A DNA stretch of 64,000 nt from Bartonella raoultii (GTDB lineage: Bacteria > Pseudomonadota > Alphaproteobacteria > Rhizobiales > Rhizobiaceae): positions 124,001-188,000 of the forward strand of contig NZ_JAIFRO010000002.1 of NCBI RefSeq assembly GCF_019659805.1, read 5' to 3'. A program made the position numbers and the translations under genes. Below the pieces are notes generated by a model. That model made no database searches. It was not told the DNA's origin and was given only the letters and a program-made list of their open reading frames with translations. Positions 39,224 to 48,800 of this stretch are shown in pieces (within the stretch, counting starts at the first letter, position 1; each line of letters begins with the position of its first letter).

Positions 39224-40179
39224 TTATAGTCTAACATCTTTTATGATATGGCCTTCGTCTTTATTGATAAGAAAGATAATACGCTCTTTTTTCTTGAAGA
39301 GACTTGGTATTTGCAAAAAAATTGTAATGAGATTAGTGGGACTTTCAAGTAAATCATCTTCATCACAATGTGTGAATAAGGTGGATGCAATTTCTCCATG
39401 AAGGTAAGTTCCCACTTCGATTATCATTGGTTCGTGGATAGTTCGCACGATTTCCATATGCGAAGGTCTATATTCAATTCCCTACCGCATGCATGCATCA
39501 CTTTGCATAAGAAATAAGAGCGGTATAAAAAGGATTTTGAGCATAAAGTATATCAAGCGATTTATAAACAAAGGTACTCCTCATTATGAATAGCTTTTTT
39601 ATATCGCGATAAACCACATATCTTTATAGCTTCTTCATTTATAATGGCGTTTACTTATGTATTTTTCTCCCATCAAGCTTTTTTGAAGGAAATAAGCTTC
39701 CTTTAGGCCTACCCAAAAATTGTGCATCCTGTCGATTTTAGAGACCTATATCATCATTTCTTCATAGTTAGAAAACAACAAAGCACTATTGTTTCCAGCA
39801 GGAGTATTTGGCTTCACTACATAACCATTAAGGGATTCAAAACCATCGAGAGAATAACCGTTTTTTATGAGAGTTTTTGATTGGATATAAGATAAATCAT
39901 TTACACAAAAGTGTTGTTACGTTGCTGTTTTTTCATCGTTAATCAGTAGTCAAGGGATTAGTATCAGAACAATCATAATAAGCAGCTGATTGCTCTTGTA
40001 TAATAAATATCTCTTCAGCGCTTGTTACCATTGCTTCTATCGCTACCGGTCGAAAAGTACTGTTTTATCTTATTGGTATTGTGAAGATTCGCTTCTGCTA
40101 TATTTTTATTTTTGCACAGTAGGACCATAGAGGATGCCAGTAGAGAAGGGGATGATAATATAAGAATGGGTTTGCTCAT
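39224..40179 (-). pseudogene. decayed gene for an unknown exported protein
   Basis: Reading the minus strand from an ATG at 40179 gives an N-terminus like a signal peptide (MSKPILILSSPSLLASSMVL, then LC and a polar run). Pieces follow in shifting frames: SAEEIFIIQEQSAAYYDCSD, then NDLSYIQSKTLIKNGYSLDG continuing through FESLNGYVVKPNTPAGNNSA and NYEEMMI, a stop, and VSKIDRMHNFWVGLKEAYFL in the same frame. A 77-codon open piece closes it at 39224 (MEIVRTIHEPMIIEVGTYLH). It begins 3 bp after the stop of the MFS pseudogene, so both once formed an operon. I do not recognise the family. Confidence 0.4.
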
Positions 40180-40182
40180 GCT

Positions 40183-41352
40183 TTATTTTGTTGCGATGAA
40201 AGGAAAAGAACATAAATAAAGATTGTAAGCCCTATTAAGTGGATGCTTGCGGTCCCATAAGAGACGAGCTTGTAAGAAGACAAAGGATAACATATCCCGC
40301 GTCGATTGAAAAAGAGTATAAAGCATGCCACTATAGCTTCCTATTAGCTCTACTTGAGTTTTTGTTTGAGCATTTCAATTGTATGTTTGCGAGCATTAAT
40401 TCGCATGTTATTCATCGAAAAGCTAATAAGAAACAAGAGACTACAGCTAAATAGGGTGATTGCGTGATACTAAAAATGAAATTAGCTACACTCAGTATAA
40501 GAGCTGGTTGAATGAATTCAAGCGAGGGCTTTTTATTAAAGCAGCTAAAAAAACGATTACATCTGTTACTGCACTATAAAGTCCATAATATTCATAGTTA
40601 AAATTTTTCATATTTTGAAAAAGAATAGTTACCAGTGTATTGTAGGCGCAAATATGCAAATCAATAAGGCCTATGCAGATGCATAAAAGTTGAAGTTTAA
40701 AGGAAAGCCCATCTGTCTGCGCTATGGTGTTAGCTCTTTTTCGGTTGCAGACGGTGTGGTACACATAGCGCTATCTTTGCTATATTTATCGCGAAAAATG
40801 CTATATCCGGCTATAAGGCTTATGATGATCTCCAATATACAAATTGCCGAAATCAAACCATTATAGTCCATTTTAGAAGTGATTTCTTGTGGGATAGTTA
40901 CTTCCAAAAAGGCGCCGATCTGCACTACTGTTTGCATGATGTGAAAAGCTCTGTGTGCACTGAATATAACCATTCAGTGCTAGTTTAGTATTATCAATCT
41001 TTAGTGTACTTAAGGTAATCAAAGAGAGATAACCTATGAAAATAAAGACAGTACTAAAACCAAAGAGATAATTAATATAGTGAAAAAGAGCAATAAACAA
41101 AAGAAGACTATAGATGATAATTCTTCTTTTATATAAATCTATCCATTGTAATGAAGATTTAATGTGTACAAGCTGCTTTTTTCAAAAGATAGGCCTGTAA
41201 GGGTTCCTAATGTCATAGTCATGCCTAGGAAAACCGATGAGGATATTATCTTAATAAGCATTCTAAAGATTACTTAAAAAAAGCAGCATATCAGAAGATA
41301 GAGCACAACAACAAGCCCATAAAACCAAAATAATAGTTTTTTGTGCAGTCAT
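40183..41352 (-). pseudogene. MFS transporter pseudogene (frameshifted)
   Basis: About 390 codons from an ATG at 41352 to TAA at 40183, the normal length of an MFS protein, but broken by several stops and frameshifts. Fragments in order are: MTAQKTIILVLWACCCALSS, then after a stop MLIKIISSSVFLGMTMTLGT, WIDLYKRRIIIYSLLLFIAL running into HYINYLFGFSTVF, MQTVVQIGAFLEVTIPQEIT (frameshifted), ISLIAGYSIFRDKYSKDSAM, LCICIGLIDLHICAYNTLVT, RINARKHTIEMLKQKLK, a stop, and ELIGSYSGMLYTLFQSTRDM to the end. Hydrophobic helices alternate with basic loops as in an exporter. Confidence 0.6.
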
Positions 41353-41493
41353 ATCGACACTCTAAAAATATATACTCTTGTCATTAGGATATATGTCGAT
41401 AATTAAATAATTGTTTCACATATTATTGAGAAGCCCAAGTTTTTTGAGAGGGGTATGCTATAATAAGGTGTGGGGATAATCATAGATGTTGGG

Positions 41494-42266
41494 TTATTGT
41501 ACATACATATAGAGTTCACTTTTATATAAAAGCTCCAAATTTCTATGCACTTCATATTGCTTTATCAATACAGCTAATTGTCGAAGATATTCATCCCCAT
41601 GGTAAGCAATAGCGCGTTGCACTTGTGTTGAGGAACGGCTCATTCCTATAAAAGACTCAGATGGAATTGTTATTGTCCAGTTGTGTGTATAGAAAGAAAC
41701 CTTTTCTGAACTTACCCCAAGCCCCTCATGCATTTCCTGTAAAAAATCAAAATGACGATAATAACGAGAATAATGAGGGCTCATTTCTTCTAGCAATGTT
41801 TCATAAGCAGCGAGAAATTTGCTATTTTTAAAATCGCGATTGTTTTGAATAACCGCCATGACACCTCCGTTTCGGAGTTGGTTTGAGACAGCGCAAAGCA
41901 ACAGAGGGCGATTCATCCACTGAAATGCTTGTGCTACAATAACAAGATCAATCTTGCCGATTTGAGGTAATAGGCTTTCAGCTTTGCCGTGATACCACTG
42001 CATAAAAGGAAATTTTTTTGTCCCTGCTCAATCATATCGGCTGATACATCGATAGCATGATATTGGTGCTTGCTTCCTAGAAGTTTAATAATCCCCTCTA
42101 ATGCAATGCCTGTTCCAGCGCCTACATCCACGATGGACAAATGCTTTTTGCCTTTAAAAGGCAGTAGCATGGTTTTCAATAAGGTAAGAGGATAACGTGG
42201 ACGATAAAGATCGTAGTCATCAGCCAACTCATCGAACTTTTCACTTTTTAGTTGAGCATTTTGCAT
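41494..42266 (-). pseudogene. SAM-dependent methyltransferase split by one frameshift
   Basis: The N-terminal part (ATG at 42266) has FDELADDYDLYRPRYP and the SAM motif I VDVGAGTGIALEG. The C-terminal part continues in another frame with MQWYHGKAESLLPQIGKIDL and VAQAFQWMNRP. The break is in a run of seven A on the coding strand (42013-42019). With eight A the frame would read through as one class I methyltransferase of about 257 aa. This is either a genuine frameshift, slippage in the run, or a sequencing error. The start codon is preceded by GAGGGGGGGGCTTATA, so the ribosome site is itself a run of eight G. The substrate is unknown. Confidence 0.75.
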
Positions 42267-42910
42267 TATAAGCCCCCCCCTCTTTACAAGAGTTGATATA
42301 CATAATTGAGAATTGCTCCTTTTTTCTTATATGTCAAATATAAACTTAGAAGGAGAACGAGAACTAATCTTCAGCATTTTCTCTCTTTTATTCGATACAA
42401 AAGATATTGATTTATTTCTTATTTTTCCATGATATGCTTTAGAGTTTAATGACTATCAGATCAAATTCCATGCATTTTGCTCAAAAATTTATCTTAATTC
42501 CAGTGTGCTTACCATTTTGATGCTTTTAATGAGCATTAAATTTATAGCTTACCTGTGACAATTACTCATTCCCATTCTAGCGAAAAAGATAAAATAATCC
42601 ATTTTCTTTATAGCTGTTACGATCAATGTCATTAATTTCTGCTTTATATATCATATCGACGGCGTATAACGCTCAATAAGAACAATGCTATTTATGAATC
42701 TTTAAATATCATAAAATTATTCCATCTTATGACAAAGATGCTTTCTTTTATGGAGCCGTTAGGCATTCCATGACAAAATGAATATTTTAAAACTATTCAA
42801 CTCAGGAATTCTTTAACTGAATAAGTTACAATATAAAATTGTAAAAAAATATATTTTTTCAATAGGGTTATATAACATACCAAATGATATATATGCGGGA
42901 AGATTAGGTT
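42267..42910. other. intergenic region between divergent island genes
   Basis: About 640 bp. It holds the eight-G run of the methyltransferase ribosome site at 42273-42280 and a 33-codon frame at 42331-42432 (MSNINLEGERELIFSIFSLL...) with no recognisable features. Nothing else is supportable. Confidence 0.4.
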
Positions 42911-44125
42911 ATGTTCGTTGAAAATTTGAAAGAACGCGCTGCTATTATTCAATAATAGAACTTTTCTGTATTTTACTTTGAGCGGTTTTTTGCTACATTT
43001 GGAAATGGGCTCAATTATATCGCATTATCATGGTTTGCCTACAATCAGACAAGCTCAATCGGTGGTGTAGCGCTTTTAATGTTTTTCTCTAGATGCCTAA
43101 TATTATTTTGGCACCTGTTTTTGGTGTGCTAGCGGATAAATATAATCGTAAAATACAAATTATTATTTCAAATCTTGTTAGAGGTTTGGTGCTCGTGGTT
43201 TGGGTAATACTTTGGCAATTGGGCATAAAAATTGAATTGATAGTCTTATTTGTTCTTTTGGCATTTTTATCTCTTTTTATATGCTATCAGCTGTTCCTCT
43301 AATTCAGAGTATTGTTCTGAAAGAACAGCTTATAAATGCAACAATCGATATGGTCTATGAATTTGGCACTATCATAGGTATGGGATTCAGCGGGTTTATA
43401 CTTGCCTATGTGGGAATAAAAGGAACTCTTCTAATAGGTGGTAATTCTTTATTATTGCGGGTTTGTTTAATTTTGCCATGAAGGTATCTAAAATTCGAGG
43501 ATGTAAAAGTAAAAGCCAGAAAAATTGGTGGGAAAATTGTACAGTATCCCTCCGCTATTTTAAGCAGAATCCGGTTCTTTTTATATTTTATATGAGCCAA
43601 ATGATTATTATGATGCTTTTGATGACTATTCCTGTTATTCTCATTCCTTATACACAAGAAGTCTTGAAAGCAGATAGTAGGATTTTTGCAATATTTGAAG
43701 CACTTTATTCAGCGGGCGTATTTACCGGTGCGCTTCTTTCGCCATTTTTTTGTAAAGTTTTATCCATAAGGAAAACATTAGCAATTTTATTAGCTATTAT
43801 GGCTAGTGATCTTGTCATTCTGTCTTTCAATAGACAGATATACATTGGTTTTCCTGTCTATTTTATAATTGGATTTGGACTTTCGAGCAGGGCTCTTTCA
43901 ATTTCTTTATCACAACTTTTCTGTAAACCTGAATATCAGGGAAGACTGCAAGCAAGTTTTAATAGTATCTCTAGATGTTTTATTCTTGGAGTCTATCTTT
44001 TTATGGCAATAGAACCTTACGCTATCTCATCTCAGTTTATATACTTTCTTCAAAGTATCGTTGCAATTATTGGAATGCTTATCGTTTTATTTTATAAAAA
44101 TGAAAAACAGTCAATTACATTTTAG
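42911..44125 (+). pseudogene. second MFS exporter pseudogene
   Basis: About 405 codons, the length of a whole drug-exporter-type MFS protein. It starts MFVENLKERAAIIQ, then two adjacent stops (TAA TAG), and goes on in the same frame with NFSVFYFERFFATFGNGLNY. Frameshifts follow near 43090 (into MPNIILAPVFGVLADKYNRK, the loop 2-3 motif), near 43285 (into MLSAVPLIQSIVLKEQLINA) and near 43450 (into the long piece NFAMKVSKIRGC to the stop at 44125). The last 220 codons are open and include helices 7-12. Two stops plus three frameshifts rule out sequencing error. Confidence 0.7.
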
Positions 44126-44420
44126 TATCGTATCTATGCTATTCTATAAATATTTATGATAATTCACACTTCACACTTTCTTTTAACGAATAGATGAATG
44201 AATGCTAAAGTTGGAGATTTTAACCAATAAAATAAAGCTTATGGAGATTTAAAATACATGCTATTGTTTGATAATCATCAAAAAGTGTTCATATAAATTT
44301 TTCAACAAACGTTATTCTCATGAAAGAATTGAGAAGTTAGAATTTTGAAATTTATTCCATATTTGAACACAACAGAGTATAAAATAATCAGGAAATCTTC
44401 TTATTCTATAAAAATATTAT
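44126..44420. other. intergenic region at the right edge of the island
   Basis: About 295 bp with no supportable gene, between the end of the MFS pseudogene and the end of a convergent small gene. Confidence 0.4.
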
Positions 44421-44690
44421 TTATTTGTGCTTTTCCCAATCCATAGGGAGGATCGTATCACTTCCATCTTCATTGGAAAGAGAGCTTCTACGTCGCTGCA
44501 AAGTTTGTGCAATTTCTTTTTTAAAAATTGCATCTGCTTCACTTAAACGATGAATACTAAGTTCCAACTCAAGAGATAAAGCTAAATCTACGCATAATTT
44601 AAGCTCTTCTCCAATATCAAAACCGCGCTGATAGTCATCATAAAGCCCAACAAGGGTATCGGATAACTCTTTATCGCATAAAGAGGTCAT
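44421..44690 (-). CDS. small hypothetical protein
   Basis: 89 aa. The ATG at 44690 (MTSLCDKELSDTLVGLYDDY) is chosen because GGAGGAG lies 5 bp upstream; an in-frame ATG 14 codons earlier has no such site. The protein is acidic, predicted helical, without a signal peptide or membrane segment, and ends DTILPMDWEKHK. I do not recognise it. It is intact while its left neighbours are decayed, and it is the last gene before the adhesin locus. Confidence 0.6.
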   Translation of the reverse strand: MTSLCDKELSDTLVGLYDDYQRGFDIGEELKLCVDLALSLELELSIHRLSEADAIFKKEIAQTLQRRRSSLSNEDGSDTILPMDWEKHK

Positions 44691-45826
44691 ATTTACTCCT
44701 CCAAGTCGCGGTTTTCCATACAGTTTAGGCATATTTAAGCATTACTTCATTGCCATTATCAAGAATTATTCTGCACATCGATATAATGATTTCATTCATT
44801 TTCTGCAAAGTAGCAATTTTTGAAAAAATGTCTATCAGAATTTTTATGATTCTAAGACTTTGAAATTTCTAACCACAAAATATGTCGACAAAGTTACGGT
44901 ATTTAAGATGCATTGCCAAATGATTTTTTTTTATTGTCGTATAAGATGGAGTATTTTGAAGAGGATAAGATTCCTTCAAGATTTCAATAATAGGGAAGAA
45001 GTTGAGGCAACTTTACTTCTTTTTAAAGTGTCCAATCGAAACTGAGAAAGCATATTAAGCGATATCTTTTAATTTATGCTATTTATTTTTGTAACTGCAG
45101 CAGCTTTTTCTAGATTTAGATGCAGAAAAAACTAATAAAAAGCATTTTTATTTAAAGAGTATGTTTTAGATGCATAAATTATAAAATAACATACAGCCAT
45201 TTTGTAACGATTATAGGCTAAAATTTCAAAACTTTTTATGGAAAGTATCTTGCTATACGAAGCAATAGTTTTTGCAAAAATCATATCTTGCATTTAAAGT
45301 GGGCTAATTTAGAGAAAAAATATGTAGCTGTCAAGATAATCATTATCTACTGCATTATATTATAAGTTTAAAAACATCATAAGCTTATGCTTATTAAGAA
45401 AAGCTCGTATAAAAGATTTCTCCTTCATTTTATTTATAAAGTATTTTTGCAAATTTATAAAAAATTATTTTTTATGCTCTTGCCATTCTGCTTATGCGCT
45501 TTATCTGAAAGATAGAATTGCTCTTTAATGAAACTGTTTTGTTAAGAGATAAATCGCAGTAATTTTGAATGGAGACTTATAATATTCTCAAAGTTTTGTG
45601 TTTTTATTTATTTTTTAGCTTGAATCCCTCTAGCTAAAAGGGTTGGGGACTTTTCTAGATTCAATGTTGTTACAGAGATTTTAGGATGATGCTGTTAAGA
45701 AATATCGGCATCATAGAGGGGTAGTTTTATTTTTATTTATTCGTTTTTGGGTGCGCAAACCAAGCGTTTTGCCATGAGAGTTTTTGCGCGTTGTGATGAT
45801 GTTGAATTCTGTTGGAGGAGGTTCTT
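44691..45826 (+). other. long upstream region of the first adhesin gene
   Basis: About 1.1 kb, very AT-rich up to about 45620, then less so. No gene is supportable; a 61-codon frame at 44860-45045 lacks a ribosome site and similarity. The last 200 bp should contain the adhesin promoter and leader. Confidence 0.45.
45753..45789 (+). promoter_or_regulatory. inverted repeat in the leader of the first adhesin gene
   Basis: GCGCAAA (45753-45759) and TTTGCGC (45783-45789) can pair around a 23-base loop, ending 24 bp before the Shine-Dalgarno. It could be a leader hairpin or an operator. It is GC-richer than its surroundings. Confidence 0.3.
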
Positions 45827-48800
45827 ATGAAAAAATTATATTCAACACCAAATGTGATCAAAGCTGTTTCGTTAGGAACTGCAATGGCAGCGCTTTTATC
45901 AAGTGTTTCTCCTGTTTTTGCTGCAAATCTTGCTATAAGAGGCTCACTTGTCGAGAGTACGATAGGTGCCGGTGTTTCATATGCAAAAGGTAGTCATGGT
46001 AGTATTGTTTTAGCTGGTGATGATGATTTTTGTGGTGTGGATAATGTTGTGAATCGCGGTGGACAACAACAAGCAAACGTTACCAGCCGAATAACTGCAG
46101 AGGAACAATATAATAGATTTATGGATGGCTATAATGCCAACAATGGAGGTGATCCTTATGGTACGACTACTCAACAGGTTATATGGATGAGTGATGGGAA
46201 TTTAACCCAAAATGCTACTTATATGGGGACAGCTACTGGTGGTTTTATGAATGCGATACCTGAAGCTTATGGTGTTTATTCTTTTGCGACCGGTTGTGGC
46301 TCTTCTGCAATAGGGAATTATTCAACGGCATTTGGTGCTGGTGCTACTACAAAAGCTGGTGGGGCGCAAGCTTTTGGTGTTTCTGCACTTGCAAGCGGTA
46401 AAGCAAGTATTGCTATAGGTGTAGGATCGGAAGCGAAGAAGGAATCTACGGTTGCTATTGGTGGACTTGCAAATGCATTAGGTAAGAATAGTGTCGCTTT
46501 GGGTGTAAAAGCAAAGGCAGATAAGAATTATGGGATTGCTATAGGTTCAGAGGCTGAAGCGCAAGGTTCAGGAGCTATTGCAATAGGCAGTAGGGATTCT
46601 GATAGAACTCCAACGGTTAATCCTAATAGGAAAGTAATAGCAAAAGGTGAAAATGCGATTGCTATAGGAACGCATACTTTTGCCGAGGCAGAGGATTCTG
46701 TTGCTATTGGTGCGAATGCACAAGCACATGTTTATGATGGTGTTGCTATAGGTGGAGGTTCTGTCTCTGATAGAGAAAAAGGTGATGTTGGTTATGATCC
46801 CTTTCTGAATGGTCCGTCGACAGAAACTAATATGGCATGGAAAAGTACTGCAGGTGCTTTTAGCGTTGGTGAAGTTGGTGGTCAGAAGAATGGTCGGTTA
46901 ACACGACAAATCACAGGTGTAGCAGCGGGAAGTCAGGATACTGATGCCGTGAATGTAGCGCAATTGAAAGCTATGAAAGATTTGGTTGCAGGAGAATGGA
47001 AAGTTTCCGTGAACGATCAAGATTCTACAACCGTTAAAGGACGTGATATCGTAGATTTTTCAGTAAAAAATGACAAAGATGTAGGACAAGATAATTTAAA
47101 AATTGAAAAAAGTACTGAAAGCAATAAGAATAAAATTGCATTTACTTTGAGTGATCAGCTTAAATTGACAAGTGTTACCACAGGCAACAGTATTATGAGT
47201 GGTGCTGGTTTTATGTTTGTTGATAATAATGGCCCTAAAATGACTGTTGATGGTATTGATGCTGGCAATAAAAAGATTACAAGAGTAGAGCAAGCAGAAA
47301 ATGATACTGATGCGGTGAATTTAAAGCAACTGAAAGAAATGACAGAAGGAATTAAAGGGGGAGGCTGGAAACTTTCTGTTGAAGATGAGGATGCAGAAGA
47401 TGTTGAGGCAGGTAGTACGGTCCATTTTTCTGCTGTTGAGAATAAAGATGGTAATAAAAACATTAAAATTGTAAAAGACAATGAAAATGACGAAAATAAC
47501 GTCAAATTTGATTTAGCTGATAATATTACAGTAAAGAAACTTACCGCAGGGAGAAGTACTATAAGTGATGATGGTATTATTTTTGACGGGAGTGCTAGAA
47601 TAACTACAGATGGTATTGATGCCGGTGATAAAATAATCACGGGAGTGAAAGCTGGAGAAAATGAGACTGATGCAGTAAATGTTGCGCAGTTGAATAAAAT
47701 AAAAGAATTTGCAACAAAAGGTTGGAAGCTTGCTGTTGATGGTAACAATGCTACAGATGTTGGAGCAGGTAATACAGTAAATCTTGTTGCAGGTGTTGAT
47801 CAGAACAATAATAAAAATATCACAATTGAAAAAGACAATAAGAATAAAGTCACATTTATTTTGAATGATGACCTTAACTTAACAAGTGTTACTACAGGTG
47901 ATAGCATTATGAGTAGTGGTAGCTTTATGTTTGCTAATGGTGATGGGCCAAGCTTGAATCTAGAAGGTATTGATGCTGGCAATGAAATTATTACAAACGT
48001 AAAGGCTGGAGAGGGTGATAATGATGCAGTAAATTATAAACAATTGAAAGATGTAAAACAACTTGCGACAAAAGGTTGGAAGCTTTCTGTTGATGGTAAC
48101 AATGCTACAGATGTTGGAGCAGGTAGTACAGTAGATCTTATTGCGAGTGAGGTGGATGGTTACAAAAATATCACAATTGAAAAAGACGATAAGAATAAAG
48201 TCACATTTGCTTTGAATGATGACCTTAACTTAACAAGTGTTACTACAGGTGATAGCATTATGAGTAGTGGTAGCTTTATGTTTGCTAATGGTGAGGGGCC
48301 AAGCTTGAATCTAGAAGGTATTGATGCTGGCAATGAAATTATTACAAACGTAAAGGCTGGAGAGGATGATAATGATGCAGTAAATTATAAACAATTGAAA
48401 GATGTAAAACAACTTGCGACAAAAGGTTGGAAGCTTTCTGTTGATGGTAACAATGCTACAGATGTTGGAGCAGGTAGTACAGTAGATCTTATTGCGAGTG
48501 AGGTGGATGGTTACAAAAATATCACAATTGAAAAAGACGATAAGAATAAAGTTACATTTGCTTTGAATGATGATCTTAAGTTGACAAGTATCACTACAGG
48601 TAAAAGTACTATGAGTAATGATGGCTTTATGTTTATGGATGGGGGACCAAGCATAACCATGAATGGTATTGATGCGGGGAATAAAAAGATTACAGGAGTA
48701 TTAAAAGGGACTGATGATACTGATGCAGTAAATGTTTCTCAGTTGAATGAAATAAAAGATCAAATAGCTGATGATAGTCTTGTTAAATGGGATGAAGAAC

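Noticed and set aside
40239..40454. 71-codon plus-strand frame in the island
   Set aside because: The minus strand in the same place gives the C-terminal part of an MFS pseudogene that continues on both sides; the plus frame has no such support.
36675..44690. Search for a phage-type integrase or a direct repeat of the tRNA 3' end bounding the island
   Set aside because: None was found in the window, so formal integration by a tyrosine recombinase cannot be claimed.
44860..45045. 61-codon frame upstream of the first adhesin
   Set aside because: No ribosome site and no similarity recognised; AT-rich chance frame.
47155..47748. 197-codon minus-strand frame inside the first adhesin gene
   Set aside because: Antisense to a repetitive low-complexity gene; its Ser/Pro/Leu-rich repeats mirror the sense modules. 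The same happens in the other two adhesins.
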